A stretch of 64,000 bases of DNA from Paulownia fortunei (lineage: Eukaryota > Streptophyta > Magnoliopsida > Lamiales > Paulowniaceae), in contig CM033121.1 of NCBI GenBank assembly GCA_019321725.1, positions 6,820,001-6,884,000 of the forward strand. Direction: 5' to 3'. Position numbers and translations under genes: made by a program. The notes below the pieces were generated by a model. That model ran no database searches. It saw only the letters and a program-made list of their open reading frames with translations, and was not told the DNA's origin. This document shows, piece after piece, positions 11,548 to 21,437 of this stretch; positions within the stretch are counted from its first letter, which is position 1; each line of letters starts with the position of its first letter.

Positions 11548-11732
11548 CTGTTAGTGCTACAGTATTGGTAAAGCTTTCCCCTGCTGGAGAAGATAATCGC
11601 CGCGACATCCACATCGCAAAGAACTGATAATTCCTTGGCTTTTTTCAGCAACCCATTTCTTCGCTTCGAAAAAGACACCAGCCTCGCGCTATTGTCCTCG
11701 ATTCGCTTTATCTCCAGCTTCCTTCTCCCCAT
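11548..11732 (-). CDS. First exon of an FLC/MAF-like MIKC MADS-box gene
   Basis: The product is a MADS-domain transcription factor that would bind CArG boxes as a dimer in the nucleus. The exon encodes 61 codons plus 2 nt: [20 protein letters not shown] opens the domain, followed by [20 protein letters not shown] and a [12 protein letters not shown] end. The exon length (185 bp) and the AG|GTTAGC donor at 11548/11547 are typical of MIKC first exons and identical in phase to the SEP3 gene at 35.5 kb. I chose the internal ATG at 11732, not the upstream in-frame ATG at 11822, because it starts the domain. The [11 protein letters not shown] start and [17 protein letters not shown] suggest the FLC clade (family knowledge, not a tree). 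NSARLVSF replaces the usual RQVTF. No K-box exons were found in the remaining 11.5 kb, so the gene continues off the window or is truncated. Confidence 0.88.
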
Positions 11733-11925
11733 TTTTCCACACCCCCACCAAAAAGAAGAGGAAAAAAAAGAAAATAACCCCTTTTCTGAAATAACCCCTT
11801 TTCTCACACACTTGTTCCTCACAAACTGTGTGTGTTGTGTGAGAATATACTTACTGAAGAAGGAGGAATCTTTATCAAAGGAGAATCAGAATCTTTGGGC
11901 GAAAGTTCTTTCCGCCTTTCCTTTG

Positions 11926-11938
11926 GCATATTTATAGG
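11926..11938 (-). promoter_or_regulatory. Candidate TATA box of the FLC-like gene
   Basis: The minus strand reads CCTATAAATATGCC here, about 195 bp upstream of the chosen ATG. That leaves a leader of roughly 165 nt if transcription starts about 30 bp downstream. Confidence 0.55.
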
Positions 11939-12031
11939 CGCTGTACATGGCAAGTTAAAATTTATCCTTTTCGATGATGATTACTGTACACCGTCAAAAT
12001 TAGGGGAGAGATAGCTGATTAAAAGTAGTCT

Positions 12032-12041
12032 GCCACGTGGC
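12032..12041. promoter_or_regulatory. Palindromic G-box (GCCACGTGGC)
   Basis: This is a perfect 10-bp palindrome with a CACGTG core, about 100 bp upstream of the candidate TATA box. G-boxes of this form bind bHLH and bZIP factors. A related CACGTG lies upstream of the SEP3 gene at 36034. Confidence 0.6.
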
Positions 12042-13480
12042 GTGAGATGGGTGTGGGACACGCAGCTGTCTACGCTGTGAATTCGTGTTCCTTTTTGCAC
12101 GGTTAAAATTTTTGTTGAGAGATAAAGACCGACACCGCCGTGGGAAGGTGGTTTCCTGGCCCAATCCTGTTGGGTTTTTGGTTGCAGAGGAAAACTATTG
12201 CTCTGGTTTTTCTTGTTTTAGCCCTCTTTTTCTATTTGTAGTATGGGAAATTTAAGAACCAATTTGATTTCATTGGATTGATATTGTTCAATATTTTTAT
12301 TAAATTTTAATGTATAAATGTAAATAAGTTTAAATTAATTATATTTTTATATGGACAATATAAGTTTAGAAATAAGATTTGCTTTATGATGTTTTTGCAT
12401 AAAAAAATGTGAAATTTTAAAAGTTATTTTTGTGAATGTATTTTTATTTTTAACTTGACCTAAAATTTTAAAAATAAAAACAAATGATATTTATAATGAA
12501 ATTGATAAAACAAATGCATTTTGAATTTTTTCAAAAATAAAAATTGAGAAGATGCTTAACGAAAATGTAATTCATTTGGATATGTAGGATATTGAATTGT
12601 AAAATTAGATGCTTACATTAACCTTGTAATTTGGTGATTCACAAACTAAAAAAATTATTCAATTCAATAGTACGGAATAAATTACGTGCAAAGAGTTCTA
12701 TGAAGCTGAATCAAATCCAATTTCAATTATTACGTTAAATTAAACAGGCAGTAGGACAGCCATTTGTGATAATTTGGTTTAGCGATTTACTAAATTATTT
12801 GTCTAAGTTTGGCCTGATATTTTGCTCTCATAAAGTTATGGAAATATATAGTATTTTAGGAACTAGAGATTTTCAAGTAGAGGAGGTCAGATGGGGACTT
12901 AACCAGGGTCCTTTAAGGGGATTTGGGAGCGAACTTTCGGCAAGTGAGAATATCTTGCTAGAGTAGTGTTCAGCGCACTAATTAAATTGAATGTTTTTTA
13001 TATTTTTATATTTATAAAAAAAAAATATTATATTAATAAAATAGGTAAATTTCTTTATTTTAAATTGTATTTTTATAATTAGATAAAGTTTTTACACCAA
13101 ACTTAGCTATATGACGTGATTACGCATTTGATGGTAATCATGTAATATACCTTTATAATTTTAGTCTTAAATTAGTTTCGAGTCGGGGGATTTTTAAGAT
13201 AGAATATCAAATAACACAATAGACTCGCGCATACAATGCATGCTCGCATGAGGAGGATGTCCGGCTCCATGCATATTAGCATAGTGGCGCTAGTACATGT
13301 ATACGGGTGCTTGTTAGCGAACAAATACACTAAACAAGCTCGATGAAAATTCTTAATTGGAAACTTATTTGTCAAAATAAAAAAATTTCATGTTACGATA
13401 GTACACGATTAGTTCTTTGATTTGAGGTACCATAGTAGTTTTGTGCATATCATATTTCATTTTGATGTATCTTTTAATTG
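12042..13480. other. Upstream and intergenic DNA, no gene seen
   Basis: AT-rich. A 66-codon frame at 12766-12966 has no domain and no supporting context. The left part is the likely distal promoter of the FLC-like gene. Confidence 0.5.
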
Positions 13481-15080
13481 TCTGATAATCACAAAAGGGA
13501 TACGTTAGATGTTGAATTGATATATATGGAGGTTAATGAGTGACCAACAAAGGATCCGTCACTTGTCTGGCAAAACAAGTGAATTTCCTATGTTTTTATA
13601 GTTCATGATTCAAAAGTCTTTGGGCAAGACACGATGAATGTTTGACGGGAGATTTCTAACGATTTGTCATGAGTCATTGAAATTTGCAATGGAATCATAG
13701 TTATTGAACAATTAGGATTTCAACTATTAATCCATGCCATACACTCAATTAGGAGATTAGTTAACAGAAGGATCTTACGTATATGATACTCATAATTGAC
13801 ATAGGTTCACTCGTTATTTAACTTAACTTTAGGTAGTCATGATACACTTGTTAAGTGTTTTCCATGACTTGTGAGGTTTTTAAAATTAACGAGCGGATTA
13901 ATTAATTAGATTAATTAATCAAACTAATTATTATTCTTCATAAATTACAAATGTAGCAAGCTCATTGCTAGTTTAGTTGTGAACATAATGAATCACACAT
14001 AATTTGAGATGAAACGTTTCTAATTTAGGAATTGATCCAAGGGGTTGGATCCAATTATTTAATAAAAATTAATTAATTATGAAGATTAATTAATTGGGCT
14101 TAAATTAATTCAAGGAGTAGAATTAATTATTCAATTAAATAATTAGATTATTTAATTGGACCTAATAAGATTAGAAATCCCAATTTGAGTGAAACAATTA
14201 TTTGATTGGATCAAATTAATTGTGTAATCTATAAATTAATTTAATTATTAAATTAATTTACTCAATTAAATAATTAGATGATTTAATTAGGACTAATTTG
14301 ATTAAGTGGGCTATATGGAATTAATTAATTAAATTTGGACTAAGATAATTAATTAGATTAATTATGGGATATAATTTTGATTCCAAGCCCAATTAACAAT
14401 AACCCATTAGGAGAAGACCATGAAGGTAGTTAAAAATGGATGAAAAGTCAAAAGTTTGGAATTTTTGGGAAACTTTAAATATTTTTGGAAGATATGAAAA
14501 GAATAAAGTTGGAAGAAGTTTGAATAAACCAAAATATCTTCCAACCAATCAAAATGAAATACAAAATACCAAGAGTGGGGCTCTTGAAATTTTGAGTCCC
14601 CTATTTACGCACCAAATGGCCAAAAATTATAGGAGAATTTTAGCCTTCAATTTTCGGTCATTAAAGAAATATAAAGGAGAAAAATTATTTCTTCCTTCAT
14701 CATTTTCTCCACCAAAAATTTCATCTTTTATTTTAAGTATTAATTCTTTTATCACAAGTTGATAACAAGAATTAATATTCTTTATACACACTCCATAAAC
14801 TAGGTTAGAAAAGAAATCAGAATTGTTAACGAAATTGTGATTTTGTATTATTGTTCAAAGTGTGGACCATTTTAGATAGGAGACGCGTGGATCCCTGTGA
14901 ACCAAATACAGAAAAAGGGCTAGCAATTGATTGCTTCAAATTCTACGATAGTCGGAGTGCATAGAAAGGTATAAATCGAAACTTTAATTATTTTGCTACA
15001 ATTGTTAGAAATTGCAAAATCGTTAGAAATCACATCGAATCCAGGGTATTGCTATAATTGTTATGGTATGATATTTATAA
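13480..15080 (+). mobile_element. Probable LTR-retrotransposon 3' region or LTR, non-coding
   Basis: A long stretch rich in TTAATTAATT words (13890-14400) is followed by ATATAAAGGAG near 14670, then pyrimidine-rich sequence. A GC-richer part follows with GGAGACGCGTGGATCC near 14880 and AGGTATAAAT near 14970. This order resembles U3, R and U5 of a plant LTR. No coding domain, second copy or clear TG/CA termini were found, so the call rests on composition and layout. Confidence 0.35.
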
Positions 15081-15945
15081 AATTTTAATTTTTTGTTGTA
15101 CATACCCGAAATCACGCAAACCCAATATACCTCCTACATACCTCCTTATCTCTCACAAGATATTAACTATCTACTAGTTGCAGTAACAGAGACCAACCTA
15201 ATAGTCGTAGGGCAATGACATTAATAATTATAGTTAACTTATTGTAGCTACTAAGTTAACTGGGTATGAGTTACCCGACTTGCCTATTCTTATAAGGAAT
15301 AGAGTAGTAATAGAGTAGCAAGTCTATCTTTCCTATTTTAACAGTTGCACTTAACGAGTTATAAGAGCTAATTCTTGAAAAATCAAAGCATTAGATAATT
15401 AGGGATTATAATGGTAAAATCATATTCAAGCAATTCGATAGAAAAATCAAATGTATGTAAAATAAATACTTCTATATTTGGTATGATTGAAATAAAATTT
15501 AGATAAATCCATTAAGAAAACATCAAAATTTATAAAAATAAAAAATTTATAACAATTTAATTTCATACCAAGTTAGCTCTTATTGTAGTGCACAGGAAAA
15601 ATATATTTTATCATCAAAATTTTCACTCCAAAGGTGGGTCCAACTCGTTAGAGATTGAAAATTACAATAGAAAGGTTGTAGGTTTAAATTATATCAATAG
15701 CCTTATGGCTGGTACGCAAATGTACATCCCTGGACTTCAGAGGTATCTTAATTTTGAACCTAATATAAATGTTGCGTGTAGAGGTGGTCATGGTGCGAAT
15801 TATAATTTTTTTATAAATTTTAAATCGAATTGTTATATATGATTTTGCTAAAGGTTAATTTCAAGTTGCGATTTTATTAAGTAAAAATTAAATATGTGGT
15901 TTTGAGCAGTTTCGACGTGGCATTTTTTACCAAGACATTAGATAC
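15081..15945. other. Intergenic DNA, no gene seen
   Basis: An 84-codon frame at 15588-15842 has no recognisable domain. The segment ends at the left LTR of the Gypsy element. Confidence 0.5.
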
Positions 15946-16371
15946 TGATGCGGACAAATCCGATTGACTGAAAGCTCTTTTCTAGGAAGGATCTCTTTCT
16001 TACAGTTATTTTTTTGTTGGTCCCAATCTATAATATGAGCAAACTGTTAGGGATCCCCAGGAAAGCCTGTCCGATACTTAAATCAGCAAATGTCCGAGAG
16101 AATAAGAACTGAGCTTGAAAGCAAAAAATGCATAAATAAACAACGTACCTTATAAATGGCATAGAGGGAGATATTTATAAGTGTTTTAAATAGGAGGGGT
16201 TGCGTGGGCCTCTTGTGTGATCTAGGCCTCATGGGCCTATGCGCCTTGCTAGGCTAATATCTAATGTATGTGGGCCGCATGAGCCTCTTATGTGACTTGG
16301 GACTCTTGGGCATGAATACCTTATTAGGATAAAGTTGAATATCTTTTGGACATTTTAAGATATGTCCATCA
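15946..16371 (-). repeat. 3' LTR of the Tat-like element
   Basis: This is a direct repeat of the segment ending at 21437. Its outer boundary (TGATGCGGACAAA at 15946) is approximate, because flanking GATAC and AGTAC match only 3 of 5 as a target duplication. Confidence 0.8.
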
Positions 16372-16392
16372 TACAGCCCCTCACCTCCGGGG
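16372..16392 (-). other. Polypurine tract
   Basis: The minus strand reads GGAGGTGAGGGGCTGTA directly before the LTR start TGATGG. It is the expected priming site for second-strand DNA synthesis. Confidence 0.65.
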
Positions 16393-16619
16393 TAGGCCGC
16401 AAAGTCCAGGCTGGCTGGGAGTTAAATAATTTATTTAGAAAGAGTTTTTCTAGATACACGCAGATAGGTAGAGTACTTTGTTTGATAGAGTTTTTCTTTA
16501 GACTCATTTAATCAATCATGTCTAGGAGGATGGGTTCGGGATATGGACGAGGTGAAAAGGCTTTGGAGCTGGCAAAGTGAGGAGCACGACAAAGTGGAGT
16601 AGAATGGTAGCTTGGGAGG

Positions 16620-16830
16620 CAAGCAAGACCAGGCCTCTCCCACGTTAGCCGGCCAAGGTGCAGTTGCCTCAGCTGGGCATGGCTCGACCTCACACTATCA
16701 AGATAAATTTGCCTCAGTTAGGCGAGGGGCGACCTCCCCTTACCGAGGTGATTCAACCTCTACTAGGCAGGGCGTATCCCTGTCCAGCCAAGGCGGTATC
16801 TCTATCACTCAGGGAGCTGCCCTGTGAAGC
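16620..16830. repeat. Diverged short tandem repeats in the Tat-like element
   Basis: Repeating words such as GCCTCAGCTGGGCATGG, GCCTCAGTTAGGCGAGG and CCTCTACTAGGCAGGGCG recur about every 55-57 bp, with weaker half-period copies between. The GC content is much higher than the surroundings. Confidence 0.5.
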
Positions 16831-17154
16831 TTGGGCGTGTCAAGGAAGTAGTTATGAGTTCTATTCATCCTACTTCATTTCATTTTTACCCCCGTCTGTA
16901 GGTGAGAAAGATGGGGGATCAATATTCGCTACGTATTCTAAAAGAGTGTCATCATTGCTGAAAGAAGCACTTTAGGGTTTACCTAAGGGCTCGTCTGCTT
17001 TTTGAGAGCGTGAGGAGACCAAGTCTCTGGTTAGTCGCTTAGATTTATCTAAGAGTCACAGTCGTAACGAGTTTAATGAGGTGACCTAGATATAGCGTTT
17101 GAGTCAGATAATATTTCGGACATTAGGGGTCTAGCACCTACACGATGTCGAGTA

Positions 17155-18720
17155 ATGGATGTTAATATTTCGGATAGTAACATGACTAAGAGTGAATTGG
17201 TATTGTGCAAGAAGTATTTAAGGTTGTCTTCTTCCTGCAATTTGTTTTTCCATTTTCCGGCTAGAGGATCAACAGTCCTCCTGCAGATTATTTCATGGTT
17301 AATTTGTCATCATTCACGAGTAAGTTTTCTATCCATCTCCATCCTCTTCTCAAAGAGGTTGTTCGGGCCTTTGGCCTTTGTATTAGTTAGCTTACACCCA
17401 ACTCATGCATGTGCTTTGAGGCATTCCGATATTGTTTAAAGAAGTTGGGTCTTTCTATAAATTTAGAAACTTTTCTAGCTCTATTCATGGTTAAAAAAGT
17501 GATTGGAAAGTTATTCTTCAACTTATTTCCTAGACCAAGGTGTAAGTTTTTTACGGTCACCGACACTTCAAGGGGTCCTAAGAAGGCAAAGTTTTTCTAT
17601 GTTAGAGATAAGGGTTGGGGTTTCTTTCCAGGGTTAGGTAATTCTCCGCCCATAATATTTTTTTCTCGTTGCGCTCGCAATGAATTCAATGAGCATTGTG
17701 TGGCCACGAGAATGTTTAGATAGTTATTTGACACTAGAGATTTGATTCCTAACGGGTACTTGAATACATAGCTAGCATGTTCGATTATTCTATTTCGTTT
17801 GTTGCTTTCGAGAATATTTAATTCTTTCTTCTATAGGAAGAAATTAGATGTAGCAACTGCTAAGTTATGTAAGAAAAGTGCTAGTGAATCCGATAGCAAA
17901 TTTGCTCAGCTCTCTCAGCATCTACTTCCAACAGAAAATCGAGAGAGGAGATGGATGGTACTTCTTCCAGGCGCAGTTTTTGGCATTAATCACCAGGAGG
18001 GGATTCAGTCATTGTGGAACACCTCAAAGGCTTTCCCTGGGTTAGGCCAAGACGAGGAGTATGGTCAGTGAGGAGGATGTTCCTTGTCTCAGCGTCATGT
18101 CAACAACTTTTTTAGAGACCATGGTAGCGGGTGACTTAGCCTGAGTAAGCATTTTTACTTTATTTGCTTTATGTTATGGAATTACTTACTTCATCTAATG
18201 AGTTTATTATTTGTATGGCAAGCCATTACCATGATGGTTGCTCTGAGCCACCAGGCTGTGAGCTCGAGTGAGATGGCGGAGCATTATGCATCCACCGAAA
18301 AGAAGAATACGGCGGAGATCGCACATATTGAGAATATGGTCATAATGGCCAAGGACTATGAGATCTTGTCAACAAGGTATGATCACGAGGTAGCAACCGA
18401 GGGGAAGTTCCTTTAGAGAAAGGCTAGGGAACATTTTGTGACTAGCACAAGAGTTGTTACTATCAGTGTCTTTAATGCATATAAGGATTTTGGTGAGGCC
18501 GCTATAGAGAGGGCCAAGACTAAATGAGTAGACTATCCGTATTTGTCGCATATCATGAGAGATTTAGGTTACTTCAGAAAGATGATATCATGTTGTTGGA
18601 CCCGAATGTGCCAGATGCTAAGAGAGGCGAGATCTAGGATGGAGGAGCCCCAGAGGCTGGTGAGTATGTAGCTGCTGAGGGAGAAGGCTCCCTCTCCTAG
18701 GCGCAACTGCTTAGATAGGA
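17155..18720 (+). pseudogene. Antisense ORF relic, PF04195-like putative plant transposon protein
   Basis: Across plus-strand frames this stretch resembles the Pfam family called putative gypsy type transposon (PF04195), often found in Tat-type and large non-autonomous elements. The parts run in the usual order: a FHFPARGS-type opening near 17250, a hydrophobic LLQIISWLI segment, a KKAKFFYVRDKGWGF motif near 17580-17620, a charged region, and a helical stretch (SEMAEHYASTEKKNTAEIAH) near 18270-18330. Stops and frameshifts interrupt it several times. It runs opposite to the LTRs and gag, as known for antisense additional ORFs in Tat elements. The family match is from memory and needs a profile search. 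Confidence 0.5.
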
Positions 18721-19025
18721 TGCTAGAGAGCTTTTTGCTCTAGACTTAGATATTTCTCATCCCTTTTGTTCTTAGGCTTATCACGTTATATTTTTTGCAT
18801 AATTATCAGAAAAAAAAATCATTTATCCTATTTATTTTTTGTATGTTAATATTTATGAGGACTTGACTCGTTTTATTGTACTCTTGTGAGTTGTTGCTCA
18901 TACTTACTCGTCTGCTTATTAGACTCACACTTTTTTGATAGAAATGTATGCACTTTGTAGATTTTCCCCAGGGTTGCATTTCGTAGTCTCTCATAGCTTC
19001 GTGGCTTGGTATATAGGTATAGTAG

Positions 19026-19545
19026 AAGCATTGTCTTTCTTAGGATTAAGTTTTGCTCGAACAGTCGAGTCTTTGTTATGTTGCTGGGAGAGATGTTGTC
19101 TCTCTTAGGACTAAGTTTGGCTCTAATAGGGCAAGGACTTTTATTACCTGGGTGAGGCATTGCCTCTCCCAGAACTAAGTCTTGTCTGAATAAGATTGAG
19201 GCTTTATTTTGCATTCGAGAGAGATGTTGTCTCTCATGGGGCTAAGTTTTTCCCGAATGAGGCTGGGAGTTTATTTTGCATTCCAAAGAGATATTATCTT
19301 TCCTAGGATTAAGTTTTTGCCTGGACAAAGCCTAAGCTTTTGCACAGGTGAAGAGTTCCCTATCCCAAGATTAAGTATTGTCCTAACAAGACAAGGGCTT
19401 TTTTATATATTGGGGAGAAATATTGTTTCTCTTCGATATAAGTTTTGCCCGAACAAGGCCAGGTTTTTATTTTGTATTCAAGAGCAGTGTTGTCTCTCCC
19501 AAGATTGAGTTTTGCCTGAACGAGACTTGGGCTTCTTTTTTTTTG
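19026..19545. repeat. Tandem array, about 8 units of about 65 bp
   Basis: Units begin GAGATGTTGTCTCTC or variants near 19026, 19091, 19152, 19220, 19287, 19349, 19414 and 19481. Each continues with GACTAAGTTTTGCCCGAA-like and TTTATTTTGCATTC-like parts. Divergence between units is considerable, so the array is old. Confidence 0.85.
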
Positions 19546-19876
19546 GATGAGATGGGACTTTATGTTGCCCGAATAAGATGGGACTTTATTTTTCCTAGAT
19601 GAGATGGGATTTTATTTTGCCCGAATGAGAAGAGACTTTATGTTGCCTAGATGTGAAGGGACTTTAATTTGCCCAGATTTGAAGGGACTTTATTTTGCCC
19701 AAATGACATGGGATTTTATGTTGCTTGGATGAGATGGGATTTTATGTTGCTTGGATGAGATGGGAATTTATTTTGCCCGAAGGAGATGGGACTTTATAAT
19801 GCCTGGTTGAGATGGGACTTTATTGTGTCTGGATGAGACTGGACTTTATTTTTCCTGGATAAGACAAGACTTTATT
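19544..19876. repeat. Tandem array, about 11 units of about 29 bp
   Basis: The unit is close to GATGAGATGGGACTTTATTT followed by TGCCCG, repeated every 29 bp with scattered substitutions. The sequence corresponds to the second half of the 65-bp unit next to it, so this array looks like a shortened unit that was re-amplified. Confidence 0.9.
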
Positions 19877-20249
19877 CCATGAGGTTCTTATCAGGGACTA
19901 CATCCAGTCACTTATTGACTACCTCTATTTATGTTATAGCTTTGAGCCTTTTATGTTTCTTACAGGCATGTATGAGATCCCAGGGGATATATACAAGCAG
20001 TAAAAAGTAATCAGTAGTAGTGGGAGTAAGCAAGCATGTGTATTAGGACTACTGGTGTAGTGAAGTAAATGGTTCTTGTGATAAACATGTGATGGAAACG
20101 TCTGCAAATGACTTAGCTTTTGACAAAAAGTACTGGCCTTAGAATTTGCTATTTTTCTCTTTCCTCTCATATGGAGGGTGCTCGCTCTTGTTGCGCATGT
20201 AACAAATCTCCTAGTAAAACAGTGTTTTGTAGTCACTAGTTTTCGTGGG

Positions 20250-20476
20250 GCCTTGGTTGGCATAAACCCATTGGATAGGCTTTCGATTCTTTTCTTCAAG
20301 TGGGCACATTTTTTAGTCGTGCGACTCCGATCATAGTTGAAATGGTAATGTTTGTTGGATCTCTCACGTTTGGGATCCTTTTTCAACTTCTTGGGAGGTT
20401 CAATAATCCCTTGTTGTTGTGCCACCCTGGGACTTTTGCTTTCGGTGCATTTAGAAGGGTATAACAGGAATAGCAA
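20250..20476 (-). pseudogene. Gypsy gag remnant with zinc-knuckle-like segment
   Basis: The minus strand translates through PKKLKKDPKRERSNKHYHFN then YDRSRTTKKCAHLKKRIESL. This has the shape of the Gypsy gag segment that normally reads CxFHxxHGHxTxxCxxLKxxIExL. The first Cys and a His are replaced, so the knuckle is broken. It sits just inside the 5' LTR and confirms the minus orientation of the element. Confidence 0.65.
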
Positions 20477-20962
20477 AGCAATGTGCGGTGTTGCTTTCCT
20501 TTCTTTCAGTTTCCTTTATGTTCTTTTGTGTGCTTGCACTTAGTTCCCACTTCAGGGTAGATTATTTTATTCCCTCTATGCCTCCTCCCTACTGGACTCT
20601 ACCTTCTCGGTGGTATCCTGGCTCTAGCTTGAGGATTGAGAAGGAGGAGGATTACCTGGGTAATCTACTACGTACTGGGCCACTGCTCTAGCCCCTACTT
20701 GGGCAGAAGCATTCTCTAGTAAGGTTTGCGATGCTTCCTATGTGAGCTTTGTCGGGGCTGCTCCTACTGAGGGTCTTTAGTTAGACCTATCATTTTGGTA
20801 TCGTGGGAGTCTGCTAGTGCTAAGACTCCTAAAGCTGCTGGAGCGAGACCTCAAGGGTCGTTGTTCCTTTTTATCTCCTTCAGCCCCCCTGTTCCTAGCG
20901 GGCATCACATATGTTGGTCTCTCTTGCTTTGAGTAGGTCTGCATTTTCAATGCCGATGTAGA

Positions 20963-20982
20963 GTTTTCAATAGACGATGCCA
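20963..20982 (-). other. Primer binding site of the Tat-like element (degenerate)
   Basis: The minus strand TGGCATCGTCTATTGAAAAC is close to the TGGCGCCGT-type site of plant Tat/Athila elements and lies a few bases inside the 5' LTR. Confidence 0.55.
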
Positions 20983-20987
20983 GAATT

Positions 20988-21437
20988 ATATGGACAAAAT
21001 TTAGTTGCTAAGTTGGAATAATTGAAAGCTTCTCTCTAGGGAATGATCTTCTGCTGACAGCTGATTCCTTGTTAGGTCCCTGCCTACGATATGAGCAAAC
21101 TGCTAGGGGGCCCCCGGATTGTCATGGAGAAGCCCTTCTAATTTTAAGCAGCAGATATATGGGAGAACAAAAACTGAGCTCGAAAGCAGTAAATACATAA
21201 ATGAAAAATGTATATTGTAAATAACATGGTGGGGGATATTTATAGGTATTTTAAATTGGATAGACCGCATCGGCCTTTTGTATAATTTGGGCTTCATATA
21301 GCATATATGCCTTGTTAGGGTAATATCTGATATCTCTGGGCCGCATGAGCCTCTTATATGGCTTAGTCCTTCTTGACTTGGATGTCTCGTAAGGCTGAAG
21401 TTGAATATCTTTTTGACCTTTTAAGATATGCCCATCA
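20988..21437 (-). repeat. 5' LTR of the Tat-like element
   Basis: Partner of 15946-16371. On the minus strand it starts TGATGGGCATATCTTAAAAG and contains TATAAATATCCCCC, a plausible promoter TATA. Confidence 0.8.

Larger units (their letters stand above)
15946..21437 (-). mobile_element. Non-autonomous Tat-like Gypsy LTR retrotransposon
   Basis: Direct repeats at 15946-16371 and about 20988-21437 share AGCAAACTG(T/C)TAGGG, GGGCCGCATGAGCCTCTTAT and TTTTAAGATATG(T/C)CCATCA. Orientation is minus. The LTRs read TGATGG...TATAAATATC in that sense, and a purine tract (GGAGGTGAGGGGCTG) abuts the left LTR. A primer-binding-like site (TGGCATCGTCTATTG, near the TGGCGCCGT type) abuts the right LTR at 20963-20982. 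A gag remnant lies next to it. No protease, reverse transcriptase or integrase is visible. The interior instead holds two tandem arrays, an antisense ORF relic and a third repeat patch, as in Tat-lineage elements and their deletion derivatives. Confidence 0.85.

Noticed and set aside
11733..11822. Upstream in-frame ATG that would add 30 residues to the MADS exon
   Set aside because: MADS proteins of this type begin directly at MGRRK. The extra residues are low-complexity and lie in the likely leader downstream of a TATA box.
13890..14400. TTAATTAATT-rich stretch as a satellite or scaffold-attachment region
   Set aside because: No fixed period is seen. The surrounding layout fits an LTR-type element better, and attachment-region claims cannot be tested from sequence alone.
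19026..19876. CRISPR-like array
   Set aside because: Units are contiguous and diverged with no unique spacers, and they lie inside a plant retrotransposon.
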